Source: Runella sp. CRIBMP (GTDB lineage: Bacteria; Bacteroidota; Bacteroidia; Cytophagales; Spirosomataceae). From it: DNA of 64,000 nt. The stretch lies in contig NZ_JAAAKZ010000001.1 of the NCBI RefSeq assembly GCF_009905605.1, positions 868,001-932,000 on the forward strand, written 5' to 3'. The translations under genes and the position numbers were made by a program. Positions 53,429-61,984 of this stretch are shown one piece after another; the first letter of the stretch is position 1, and the number at the start of each line of letters is the position of its first letter. Below the pieces are notes generated by a model that worked only from the letters and a program-made list of their open reading frames with translations, was not told the DNA's origin and did not search any database.

Positions 53429-54757
53429 ATGGAACAACTCATTTCTTCTCAGTCTTCAACCATCGCGCCTGTATCGGAGTCAAATCGTATCAAAACCATT
53501 GATATGCTGCGAGGGTTTGCGCTACTCGGCATTTTATTAATGAACATTCCTGGCTTTTCAATGGCAGATTATTCGTTTGAAATCTTCAAAAATGACCCCG
53601 ATAACCCAAACTTTTGGCTCTATCAATTCATCGGTATTTTTTTTGAGGGCAAAATGAGGGCCATGTTTGGGATGGTATTTGGGGCGGGCGTGTTGCTGTT
53701 TATTGCCAACAAAGGCACCAAAGGGGTTTCGGTTCATGCCCTCTATTACCGTCGTATGTTTTGGTTGCTGTTGTTTGGATTGATACACTCCCACTTGATT
53801 CTTTGGATTGGGGAGATTCTTTATCTCTATGCCGTTTGCGGTATGATTTTGTACCTTTTTCGTAACGTTCCGCCCAAATACTTGGTGTGGGCGGTACCCA
53901 TCGTAGCCGTGGTTAGTTTTGTGGCAGGCACGATTCAGTACCAAGACATCCGCGAAAAACGAATTGCTTATGTGGAAGCCACCAAAGCCAAAAGTCAAAA
54001 TCAAACGTTGACTGCAACCCAAAACAAGGCATTGACCGAATGGCGAGAAATAGAAAAAACCATGATTCCCAACCGTGAAGATGCCAAGGCCAATACCCTG
54101 AAAATGAAGTCGAATTATAGCACCGTGGCTAGTTATTTGCGCCCCATTGCTTTTGACATTCAGACCAAATATCTGCCCTTTGAAGTCTGGGATTCGTTGG
54201 CGCTGATGCTGTTGGGGTTGGCACTTTTCAAATGGGGTTTTTTGACGGGCGCTTGGTCAAACAAAGATTATTGGACGGTTATCAAAATCGGATATGGCTT
54301 GGGCTTGCCCTTGGTGATTTATGCTAATTATTACGCTTTTCATCATTTTTCCACGCTCGAAGCCAACCTCGCCCGCATGGAACAAGTGCCTATCAACTGG
54401 GTCAATTTGATTTATCCTTTTCAGCGTATTTTGTTGGTGATGGGTCATGCCGCTTCGCTGATTTTGCTTTACAAATCGGGCATGGTGCAGGGCTTAATGA
54501 ACCGCTTAGTAGCGGTGGGCCGTATGGCTTTCACCAATTATATCTCACACTCGGTGATATGTACGCTGTTTTTCTTTGGCTACGGTCTCAACTACTTTGC
54601 CGAACTGGAATTCTATCAAATTTACTTCGTAGCCTTCGCAATTTGGATTTTTCAGTTGATTATCAGTCCGATATGGCTAAAGTATTTTTTGTTTGGACCG
54701 CTCGAATGGCTCTGGCGTAGCTTGACGTATTGGAAAATACAGCCTTTCAAAAAATAA
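53429..54757 (+). CDS. DUF418 family membrane protein, copy 1
   Basis: YeiB/DUF418-type multi-pass protein of 442 residues. The N-terminal signature RIKTIDMLRGFALLGILLMN is followed by FEGKMRAMFGMVFGAGVLLF, YYRRMFWLLLFGLIHSHLIL, and a C-terminal DUF418 block MAFTNYISHSVICTLFFFGY with GPLEWLWRSLTY. About ten membrane helices. The family's function is not established. The hydrophilic loop in the middle (about residues 180-230) is charged. It is first behind boxed promoter D and a paralogue follows 49 bp downstream. Confidence 0.92.
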   Translation: MEQLISSQSSTIAPVSESNRIKTIDMLRGFALLGILLMNIPGFSMADYSFEIFKNDPDNPNFWLYQFIGIFFEGKMRAMFGMVFGAGVLLFIANKGTKGVSVHALYYRRMFWLLLFGLIHSHLILWIGEILYLYAVCGMILYLFRNVPPKYLVWAVPIVAVVSFVAGTIQYQDIREKRIAYVEATKAKSQNQTLTATQNKALTEWREIEKTMIPNREDAKANTLKMKSNYSTVASYLRPIAFDIQTKYLPFEVWDSLALMLLGLALFKWGFLTGAWSNKDYWTVIKIGYGLGLPLVIYANYYAFHHFSTLEANLARMEQVPINWVNLIYPFQRILLVMGHAASLILLYKSGMVQGLMNRLVAVGRMAFTNYISHSVICTLFFFGYGLNYFAELEFYQIYFVAFAIWIFQLIISPIWLKYFLFGPLEWLWRSLTYWKIQPFKK

Positions 54758-54806
54758 AACTTGAAACAGTAAGTACCAATAACTTATACCAAAAACCTTA
54801 GTGCTT

Positions 54807-56105
54807 ATGCAAACTCAAGAAACCCTACAACCTACTACCAAATCCGAACGGATTTTAGCAATGGACACCATCAGGGGTATTTCTCTCTTCGGTATTTTAT
54901 TAATGAACATTATCGTTTTTGGGCTCTACAAAGCCTATTTTGACCCAACCAACAACGGTGGTGCCACGGGCTGGAACCTTACGGTTTGGTGGATGAATAC
55001 GCTGTTTTTTGAAGGTACCATGCGAGGGATGTTTTCCATGTTATTTGGGGCAGGCATTCTATTATTTACTGGCCGTTCAGTTGAAAACACGTCAGGCACA
55101 GTCGTAACCGATCTCTTTTTCCGCCGATTGATGTGGATGGTGCTTTTTGGGGTTATCCATTGCTATTTGCTGTTGTGGGATGGAGATATACTCTATACTT
55201 ATGGCATTGTGGGCATGTTTGCGTTTAGTTTTAGACATCTTGCACCCAAACATCTCATCATGGCATCGGCTATTATCTTAATCGTTGCGGCTGCTTTTAA
55301 TGTAAAGGATTATTTCAAAATTAAAGATGCTTTTGGAAAGGTTACAATAGCCCAAACGAAGAAAACAACTGGGAGAAATCTCGTCAAAGAAGATTCTACT
55401 GCTATTGAAAAGTGGAATGCAATCCTAAAAGAAGAAAAAGCGACTCCCACACAAGTAAAGGAAGAAATGACTGCTCGAAGTAAAGGGTATTGGAGTATTG
55501 TGATGCACAAATTGCCTGTGAATCAATACATGGAGACGACGTTTCTATACTTTCTCAATTTTTGGGATACGCTGGCTATGATGCTGTGGGGCATGGCATT
55601 TTTCAAAATGGGAATTCTGAAAGCTGCCAAATCGAATCGGTTTTATTGGCTTATGGCATTGATGGGCTATGGTATCGGTATTACTATTAATTATTTTGAA
55701 GGGTCGCACATCGTATCCTCAAATTTTTCTATTCTGTCTATCTACAAAACCTTTATGACTTATAATCTGGGCAGAATCCCCACCACCTGCGGGCATATTG
55801 CCCTCATCATGCTATTTGTCAAATCAGGTTTTCTGCCTTTTCTACAAAAATCGTTGGCGGCAGTGGGGCAAATGGCCTTTACCAATTACATCACCCATTC
55901 TATTATTTGCAATTTCATATTCTTGGGTTATGGCTTTTCGATGTACGGCAAATTGCAGCGCTATGAGTTGTATTATATCGTTATCAGTATTTGGGTTTTT
56001 CAATTGATTGTTAGCCCGATATGGTTAAAGTACTTCCGTTTCGGCCCACTAGAATGGCTATGGCGAAGTTTGACGTATTGGCAAATGCAGCCGTTTAAAA
56101 GGTAA
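54807..56105 (+). CDS. DUF418 family membrane protein, copy 2
   Basis: Paralogue of the preceding gene, 432 residues with the same signatures: RILAMDTIRGISLFGILLMN, FEGTMRGMFSMLFGAGILLF, FRRLMWMVLFGVIHCYLLLW, MAFTNYITHSIICNFIFLGY and the last residues FGPLEWLWRSLTYWQMQPFK, almost the same as in copy 1. The ATG at 54807 is preferred over the GTG at 54801. A tandem duplication of two membrane proteins kept in one operon may mean they form a heteromer. Confidence 0.91.
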   Translation: MQTQETLQPTTKSERILAMDTIRGISLFGILLMNIIVFGLYKAYFDPTNNGGATGWNLTVWWMNTLFFEGTMRGMFSMLFGAGILLFTGRSVENTSGTVVTDLFFRRLMWMVLFGVIHCYLLLWDGDILYTYGIVGMFAFSFRHLAPKHLIMASAIILIVAAAFNVKDYFKIKDAFGKVTIAQTKKTTGRNLVKEDSTAIEKWNAILKEEKATPTQVKEEMTARSKGYWSIVMHKLPVNQYMETTFLYFLNFWDTLAMMLWGMAFFKMGILKAAKSNRFYWLMALMGYGIGITINYFEGSHIVSSNFSILSIYKTFMTYNLGRIPTTCGHIALIMLFVKSGFLPFLQKSLAAVGQMAFTNYITHSIICNFIFLGYGFSMYGKLQRYELYYIVISIWVFQLIVSPIWLKYFRFGPLEWLWRSLTYWQMQPFKR

Positions 56106-56156
56106 AAAATCTCTCAAAACTTTCTCCATTTTTTAACGATAAAACAATTGACAACA

Positions 56157-57065
56157 ATGAAAAGAAGGATATTTTTGAAAACCTCGGCTTTATCAGCCAT
56201 TGCGGTATCGGCTACTGGCTTTGTACGTTTAGAAGGCGACCGCTACGTGGGCGACTGCGAAACAACCTCCGATGTTTTAGGCCCATTTTACCGCCCCGAC
56301 AGCCCAGTTCGGAGCAGCCTCGTCATTAAAGGCGAAAAAGGCGCCCCGATTGAATTATTCGGCAAAATCAAACACGACGATTGCATAACACCTTACAAAA
56401 ACGCCAAAATAGAACTTTGGCATTGCGACGGCAACGGTGTATATGACAACGAATCGGCTGATTTTAAATATCGAGGCACGCTCTATTCTGATAATGAAGG
56501 TAATTACTCTTTCAAAACCATTTTGCCAGTTCCTTACGGTGAGGGCGACAACTACCGACCAGCGCATTTTCACCTGATGATTTCTGCCGAAGGTTATCAG
56601 CCATTAGTGACTCAACTTTATTTCACGGGCGACCCTTGGCTTGAAAAGGATAGTGGTTCGGCTTCTCCAACCGCCAAAAGAAGGATTCTGGAAGTCCAAA
56701 ATCTGAAAGACGGAAGCAAAAAAGTATCTTTTGACATCAGTATGGCTAAAAAACTCGCCGCAGAACCTGCTGCACTTGACCGTTTGATTGGCATTTATGT
56801 GAATGAAAAAGATGCGAATAAAAAAACCGAACTTATCAAAAAAGACAAACAATTATGGATAAAAGGCGATAAAGCAAATGGTATGCCTTTCGGGATGAAT
56901 TTAGAATACATCACTAACAACACTTTCACAATATCGGGGGTGCCACCCAAGTATCAATTATCTTTTGTTTTTGAAGTTATGCCCTCTGGTGAAGTAAAAA
57001 TGATGGAAAATTTTACAAATGAGAAAGGAGAAAAAGAGACAACCGTATCGGTAAAAGGGAAGTGA
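56157..57065 (+). CDS. Intradiol ring-cleavage dioxygenase homologue with complete iron ligands
   Basis: 302 residues; Tat-type leader MKRRIFLKTSALSAIAVS and a dioxygenase domain in which all four ferric ligands of the protocatechuate/catechol intradiol family are present: Y96 (GVYDN), Y127 (LPVPY), H137 and H139 (RPAHFHLM). The C-terminal extension of about 100 residues is shared with the 43324 paralogue. A secreted, periplasmic aromatic-ring dioxygenase would be unusual, but other secreted intradiol members exist. The substrate is unknown. The ATG at 56157 is preferred over the upstream TTG. It lies 51 bp after copy 2 of the DUF418 genes. Confidence 0.9.
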   Translation: MKRRIFLKTSALSAIAVSATGFVRLEGDRYVGDCETTSDVLGPFYRPDSPVRSSLVIKGEKGAPIELFGKIKHDDCITPYKNAKIELWHCDGNGVYDNESADFKYRGTLYSDNEGNYSFKTILPVPYGEGDNYRPAHFHLMISAEGYQPLVTQLYFTGDPWLEKDSGSASPTAKRRILEVQNLKDGSKKVSFDISMAKKLAAEPAALDRLIGIYVNEKDANKKTELIKKDKQLWIKGDKANGMPFGMNLEYITNNTFTISGVPPKYQLSFVFEVMPSGEVKMMENFTNEKGEKETTVSVKGK

Positions 57066-57415
57066 TGGAGAGAACTATCGGGTCGCCCACGCCCGATACT
57101 ACCTCCAAAAATCAAAAGCTACAATCTTACTTTATACCATATAAGGTGCTGTATTTCATTGATTTATTCTTTCTTGTTCTTTTTGCCTCATGCCAAGAAA
57201 AAAAAGCCACATACACCCGAGGAAAACCGCTTCATGAAGGTACGTTGATTGGTACGTTGTCCATTGCACCAAAACCAATGGGGTTGCCACTCATATACAC
57301 CACCCCGATAAAGACACAAATGGGCAAGTATGATGTCTATTTTTTCTGTAAAAACGACAAGGCTGCCACGGGGCGCGACTTGATGATGTTGAGTCAAGTA
57401 GGGTTTGAGAGGTGA
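57065..57415 (+). CDS. Small lipoprotein-like protein of uncertain start
   Basis: I do not recognise the family. The frame opens at an ATG overlapping the preceding stop. A 7-bp hairpin TATCGGG (57076-57082) / CCCGATA (57092-57098) lies within the first codons, so this start is doubtful. A GTG at 57146 starts a much better lipoprotein signal (MLYFIDLFFLVLFASCQEK, Cys16) and the remaining 74 residues contain GTLIGTLSIAPKPMGLPLIY. It may be a small lipoprotein of 89 residues or a decayed gene. It lies 34 bp before the TPR gene. Confidence 0.4.
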   Translation: MERTIGSPTPDTTSKNQKLQSYFIPYKVLYFIDLFFLVLFASCQEKKATYTRGKPLHEGTLIGTLSIAPKPMGLPLIYTTPIKTQMGKYDVYFFCKNDKAATGRDLMMLSQVGFER

Positions 57416-57449
57416 TAACTATTTTTCAACCAAAAAATCAATTTTAAAA

Positions 57450-58565
57450 ATGAAAAAATTAATCATTTCTCTAATTGTTTTTATAGGCTGTTCAAGCCTA
57501 TACACTTTTGCACAACAAAAGCCCTTGCCAAAAGGATTCCCATCTGAATGTCCTACTAATCTACCTAAGTTGACAAATGAGGTGAATGTCTCCCCACAAC
57601 GAATGCGTTCTGATTCTTTGATTGAAACAAGGAAAAAATATTTACCCCTTACTAAAGAGAGTGTTGGGAAAATAATTGAAATACTTGAAAGCGCCATAGC
57701 CGCAGATACAACCAATGACAGGGCCTACTATACATTGAGTGACATTTACGGTTCAGCACCGAGATTTGCAGGTATGCAAAAGAAAATGGGAAGTGAAAAA
57801 TCGTTGGAATATTTCTTTAAAGCCTTTTCTTTAAATCCTCACAGTGTTACGGGACTCAGAGGAATAGCAGAGGGGAAAATAGCATTACAGAACGACTATA
57901 CCTGTGCAAGAGAAATTCTGGAGCGAATTTTAAAAGTAGACACTAAAAATGCGTGGATAAGATTTGAATATGCCATCTTATTGGCAGCGCAAAACAATTT
58001 TACCGAAGCTTATAAAGTAAGAGAAAAAGCCCTTGCCGATGCCGACAGTGTAACAAGACGAAGCATCCTTTACAACTCCACACGTATGCGTTTTATGGCA
58101 CATGATTACGATTGGGTTATTAATTATAGCGATAGTCTTATTGCCCGTAATCCTGGCGGTGCAGTTCTTCATTTTTATAAAGGGCTTGCATTGGCAGAGC
58201 TTGGAAAGTTCGACAAAGCTTTGGAAGAAAGTAAAATTGCCACACCATCGCTACAAGGTGATGCGGGTGGTGTAGGCCATCTTGCCCGTGCCTATGTTCA
58301 GGCCGGTGACATTGAAAATGGAAAAAAGGCACTTCAAGAATTATTAGACAGGTTTGGAAGAGGTGAACATGTGGTGAAATATCAAATAGCTGGAGTCTAT
58401 GAAGCACTTGGTGATTTCGACAACACGTTTATGTGGCTCAACAGAGTTGTGGAAGATGGCGATGGTATTCATGGTTGGTTGCTTTGGCTCAACCATGACC
58501 CTCGTTGGCAACGTATCAGAAGTGATGAAAGATTTAAGGAACTTACAAATAAAGCTGGCTTGTGA
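57450..58565 (+). CDS. Secreted TPR protein
   Basis: 371 residues with a signal peptide (MKKLIISLIVFIGCSSLYTF) followed by TPR-like helical repeats; the clearest are ALLHFYKGLALAELGKFDKA (written GGAVLHFYKGLALAELGKFD in the protein) and later YQIAGVYEALGDFDNTFMWL. It ends with LNHDPRWQRIRSDERFKEL, the closing motif also found in the TPRs of the AraC-TolB-TPR regulators (KEDSRYKTLL; RKDPRFEAIL). This shared ending suggests that the secreted TPR protein and the regulators come from the same TPR stock. The ATG at 57450 is chosen because it directly starts the signal peptide. Confidence 0.82.
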   Translation: MKKLIISLIVFIGCSSLYTFAQQKPLPKGFPSECPTNLPKLTNEVNVSPQRMRSDSLIETRKKYLPLTKESVGKIIEILESAIAADTTNDRAYYTLSDIYGSAPRFAGMQKKMGSEKSLEYFFKAFSLNPHSVTGLRGIAEGKIALQNDYTCAREILERILKVDTKNAWIRFEYAILLAAQNNFTEAYKVREKALADADSVTRRSILYNSTRMRFMAHDYDWVINYSDSLIARNPGGAVLHFYKGLALAELGKFDKALEESKIATPSLQGDAGGVGHLARAYVQAGDIENGKKALQELLDRFGRGEHVVKYQIAGVYEALGDFDNTFMWLNRVVEDGDGIHGWLLWLNHDPRWQRIRSDERFKELTNKAGL

Positions 58566-58705
58566 CAAGCATCAATAATTAAAAGGCTACCCGTCTCCGC
58601 AAGTCTTGAATGAAATGGGGACTTGGTGTTTTTGTCACAACGACCAAGCAACCACCGTCCCCTCAGCATTTTCGCTATTTTTCAATCAAAAAACCAATTT
58701 CAACA

Positions 58706-58792
58706 ATGAAAAAAAATATCTTTTTTCTGACAACCCTACTTCTTACTTTTTTAACAATCACCAAAACGATTGCACAATCCTCAGCGAAGTGA
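58706..58792 (+). CDS. Orphan signal-peptide micro-ORF
   Basis: A 28-codon ORF (MKKNIFFLTTLLLTFLTITK, then TIAQSSAK) that is a whole signal peptide with only about four residues after the cleavage site. It has the same upstream leader (CAATCAAAAAACCAATTTCA) as true genes at 57450 and 63965. It is either a gene truncated right after its signal or a real secreted micropeptide. The main frame of the cytochrome starts 34 bp downstream. Confidence 0.4.
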   Translation: MKKNIFFLTTLLLTFLTITKTIAQSSAK

Positions 58793-58825
58793 TTTCTCAA
58801 TTTTTAAGAATAAACCCCTTCTACA

Positions 58826-60385
58826 ATGAAAAGAAGAACACTTTTAAGAAGTACGGCCCTATCAGTTATTGCTATAAGTACTACTTTTAGCATTGGATTT
58901 CAACTGAAATCAGCCTCTTTTGACATTCCGAAAACTTGGGATATAGCTGAAATTACCAAGTTTATGCTTCCCCCAACGGATGCGGCGGTATCAGTTACAC
59001 CCATTTCAGAGGAGTATTATTACAAACTTCCCGAGAGAAAAATTTTTAAAAGCTACCCCATACTTTTAACAGATGATACGGAGGCAAATCGAAAATATAT
59101 AGATTCGCTAAAATCGCTTGACCCTGTTGATATATTTCAAAACGAACCCAAAACGGAACAAGACCTAATTCGATTAGGTGAAGAAGTGTTTAGTGCACCA
59201 TTAGCCACGTTTGACTATTCAGATAATTTTCTTGCGGAGCTTAAAGCATCTATCCAAAATGCCGAAATTCCTATTTCTAAAAAAACATTTCCGTATTATT
59301 CCTACGTGGTTGATGAAAAATCAAAAATTAAGGTTGGCGTTTTTTCATGTGCCATGTGCCACACTCGGGTAATGCCAGATGGTACAACTATAAAGGGGGC
59401 ACAAGGAAATTTTCCGTTGGATAAAATAGATGGATTTGGTGCTGAAAACGCATTAAAATCATTGCCTAAGGAAAAGTTGAAAGAATTTGATGAAGGAATG
59501 AGAGCTGGCAGGAATATGTTGCAAAAAGCACCTTGGGTTAGTCATTCTTCTCAAACTGAACTTGATACCATTAGTGCAGCCAGAATTATCGCTTACTTAA
59601 AAGCAATCCCATCGGGTGTAATGATAAGGCATGGTTCAAATTATAATCAGCCAACAAATATTCCTGACTTAATCGGCATCAAAGACAGGAAATATCTTGA
59701 TTATACGGGATTGATGATGCACCGCAATATTGGCGATATAATGCGGTATGCAGCATTTAACCAATTATTGGATATGCTCAATAGTTATAATGGTTATATA
59801 CCCGCCGCTACTGATTTCAAGACCTTACCCGAAGTTGGCAAGGCACCGTTTTTAGGATGCTCTGACCGCTATTCTGAAATGCAATTATATGCTTTGGGGA
59901 AATATTTGTATTCATTAAAAGCACCTAAAAACCCAAATTCATTTCCGCCAGATTTGGTTAAAAAAGGTGAATTGGTTTTTAAACGGGAAGGATGTGTTAC
60001 CTGCCACACACCACCACTCTATACAAACAATAAATTAACACCCGTTGATGGTTTTACCCCCCCTGCAAGTCATTATAAATCATACGACATTTTTGATGTT
60101 TCAGTCGAAACCAATCCTGAATTAGCCTTATATACAAGGCGTGGTACAGGATATTACAAAGTTCCTTCACTATTAGGCGTTTGGTATCGCAGTCCATTTG
60201 GGCATAGTGGCAATGTAGCGACTTTGGAAGATTGGCTCGACAAACGAAGACTTGACGATGATTATGTTCCTACTGGATTTAAACCCGCCTTCGCCAAAAC
60301 AATGGCAATAAAAGGACATGAATTTGGAATGGATATCACAAAAGAGGAAAAAACAGCATTGATAGCATTTCTTAAAACGCTTTAA
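58826..60385 (+). CDS. Exported di-haem cytochrome c (peroxidase-like)
   Basis: 519 residues with a Tat-type leader (MKRRTLLRSTALSVIAIS) nearly the same as in the two dioxygenase homologues. Two c-type haem motifs lie far apart, CAMCH (175-179) and CVTCH (390-394), and a C-terminal block GTGYYKVPSLLGVWYRSPFG with FGHSGNVATLEDWL has the form of the MauG/cytochrome-c-peroxidase superfamily (PSLRGV...PYFHDG). Haem attachment in the periplasm needs Sec-exported apoprotein, so a true Tat route would be odd. A di-haem oxidase or peroxidase is the best guess. The YceI gene starts 3 bp after the stop. Confidence 0.85.
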   Translation: MKRRTLLRSTALSVIAISTTFSIGFQLKSASFDIPKTWDIAEITKFMLPPTDAAVSVTPISEEYYYKLPERKIFKSYPILLTDDTEANRKYIDSLKSLDPVDIFQNEPKTEQDLIRLGEEVFSAPLATFDYSDNFLAELKASIQNAEIPISKKTFPYYSYVVDEKSKIKVGVFSCAMCHTRVMPDGTTIKGAQGNFPLDKIDGFGAENALKSLPKEKLKEFDEGMRAGRNMLQKAPWVSHSSQTELDTISAARIIAYLKAIPSGVMIRHGSNYNQPTNIPDLIGIKDRKYLDYTGLMMHRNIGDIMRYAAFNQLLDMLNSYNGYIPAATDFKTLPEVGKAPFLGCSDRYSEMQLYALGKYLYSLKAPKNPNSFPPDLVKKGELVFKREGCVTCHTPPLYTNNKLTPVDGFTPPASHYKSYDIFDVSVETNPELALYTRRGTGYYKVPSLLGVWYRSPFGHSGNVATLEDWLDKRRLDDDYVPTGFKPAFAKTMAIKGHEFGMDITKEEKTALIAFLKTL

Positions 60386-60388
60386 AAG

Positions 60389-60937
60389 ATGAAATTTAAA
60401 TTAATAATCGGCTACATAGCGCTTTTTACCCTCGCATCAAACTGGGTTTTTGGTCAAGATTCTTGGAAAATTGATTCCACCCGCCTTGTCTTTTACATTT
60501 CAAACGCAGGTCTTGACGTAGAGGGTAGCATGACAGGAATAACTGCCCAAATCAAATTCTCAAAAAACAAATTAGACAGAAGTTTTTTTGTGGCTGAAGC
60601 CAAGCCCGAAACCCTACACACTGGCATCAAACTGCGGGACAAACATTTGAAAAAAGCGGATTATTTTGACATTGAGAAATACCCAACCATCAAAATCGAA
60701 AGCAAAAAAATAATACAATCAAAAAACGGTTTTGATGCCTATTGCGCCATTACACTCAAAGGACAAATGAAAGAAATTGTGATACCATTTATGTTCAAAC
60801 AAACCAACCGCAAAGCAGAATTCAAGGGAACATTTTCGCTGAATCGCTTGGACTTTGGTTTGGGTGAAAAAAGCATTGTCTTATCTGATACCGTTAAAAT
60901 TGACATTTGGGCTGGTACAAGTCGGGGTACTAATTGA
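60389..60937 (+). CDS. YceI-family periplasmic lipid-binding protein
   Basis: 182 residues; a signal peptide ends near VFGQ, then the YceI lipocalin-like barrel: WKIDSTRLVFYISNAGLDVE, then RDKHLKKADYFDIEKYPTIK and LNRLDFGLGEKSIVLSDTVK. The family binds polyisoprenoids or amphiphilic lipids in a deep pocket. It starts 3 bp after the di-haem cytochrome gene, and cytochrome-type partners are known next to YceI genes (cytochrome b561), so a link to quinone or lipid redox work is plausible. Confidence 0.92.
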   Translation: MKFKLIIGYIALFTLASNWVFGQDSWKIDSTRLVFYISNAGLDVEGSMTGITAQIKFSKNKLDRSFFVAEAKPETLHTGIKLRDKHLKKADYFDIEKYPTIKIESKKIIQSKNGFDAYCAITLKGQMKEIVIPFMFKQTNRKAEFKGTFSLNRLDFGLGEKSIVLSDTVKIDIWAGTSRGTN

Positions 60938-60975
60938 TAGCACTTCATTTTTTAAACCAATAAAATCAAATATTT

Positions 60976-61491
60976 ATGAAAAGCAAGGCCTTCTTTCCAA
61001 CCGTTATTTTTCTTGCCTGTATAGCAACCACAAAAGTGATAGGCCAAACTAATACAGACGCTCTGCGAATAGCCGAAATAGACAAGAGCTATTGGAAGGA
61101 AATATCCCGAACGGTAAAAGAAGGTGATTTTGAGGGCTACAAAGCTACTTGCCACGAGAATGCCGTCTTGGTGACTACCTCAGGAAAAAATAAGTATTCA
61201 GTACCTATGACGGCTGCATTGGCTGGGTGGAAACAGGGTTTTCTTGATACCAAAAACGGGAAGCAGATGGATAACGTTCAGTTTCGTTTTTCACAAAGAA
61301 TAGGTGGTGAAACTACGGCACACGAAACAGGCATTTTCTATTTCACCTCCCACGATAGCACGGGCAAGCTCATTGCCGAGAGTTATACACATTTAGAAGC
61401 ATTGCTGGTAAAGCGAGATGGCAAGTGGGTATGTTTGATGGAATACCAAAAATCTAAGGCTACCAAAGAAGAATGGGATGCTTTGAAGTAA
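60976..61491 (+). CDS. NTF2/SnoaL-like secreted protein
   Basis: 171 residues; signal peptide ends near KVIGQ and the body is a DUF4440/NTF2-type domain (LRIAEIDKSYWKEISRTVKE, YKATCHENAVLVTTSGKNK, KRDGKWVCLMEYQKS). It is more distant from the 38235 and 44304 lipoproteins than those are from each other, and it is secreted rather than lipidated. It lies 38 bp after the YceI gene. Confidence 0.8.
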   Translation: MKSKAFFPTVIFLACIATTKVIGQTNTDALRIAEIDKSYWKEISRTVKEGDFEGYKATCHENAVLVTTSGKNKYSVPMTAALAGWKQGFLDTKNGKQMDNVQFRFSQRIGGETTAHETGIFYFTSHDSTGKLIAESYTHLEALLVKRDGKWVCLMEYQKSKATKEEWDALK

Positions 61492-61523
61492 TCATTTTCC
61501 TTTTCAAAATAATAAATCAATTT

Positions 61524-61964
61524 ATGAAAACAACACTTCATCACATCCTATTATCGCTACTTGTTGGGGTATTACTCACAGGTGCCGCTTGTACTTCAAC
61601 CACCGACAAGGAAGAAAAGCAGACCGTCACCGATTCATTGGTGATGGAGCAAGTCAGCGATGGCAAATGGGTCATCATGAACAGCAAAAAAATGGCACTC
61701 TACGCAGTCTTTGTTTATGACAACGGCCCCGATTATGCTGCCGATGGACTAATAAGAGTGGTAAAAAATGGCAAGATCGGCTATGCCGATGCCAAAACGT
61801 ACGAAATCGTCATAGAGCCACAGTTCGATTGTGCCTACCCTTTCGAAAACGGCAAAGCCAAAGTCAGTACCAAGTGCCAAACCGTCAAAGAAGGCGAATA
61901 CAGCGTTTGGAAGAGCGATACTTGGCAGTATGTAGATAAAAACGGAAAATTTCAAATAAAATGA
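61524..61964 (+). CDS. WG-repeat lipoprotein
   Basis: 146 residues starting at the ATG 61524 (a lipoprotein signal with lipobox TGAAC at Cys22); a frame opening at 61473 lacks a signal. The C-terminal half carries a WG-type repeat (GLIRVVKNGKIGYADAKTYE, then IVIEPQFDCAYPFENGKAKV) and the last lines WQYVDKNGKFQIK begin another. WG repeats form beta hairpins of unknown role, common in outer-membrane-associated lipoproteins. The next gene may overlap by an ATGA. Confidence 0.82.
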   Translation: MKTTLHHILLSLLVGVLLTGAACTSTTDKEEKQTVTDSLVMEQVSDGKWVIMNSKKMALYAVFVYDNGPDYAADGLIRVVKNGKIGYADAKTYEIVIEPQFDCAYPFENGKAKVSTKCQTVKEGEYSVWKSDTWQYVDKNGKFQIK

Positions 61965-61984
61965 CTACCCAAAAACTAATCAAA

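Noticed and set aside
58610-58705. Upstream extension of the orphan signal-peptide frame (residues 1-32 of a 60-codon ORF)
   Set aside because: Non-hydrophobic, no signal, and the common leader sits before the internal ATG at 58706.
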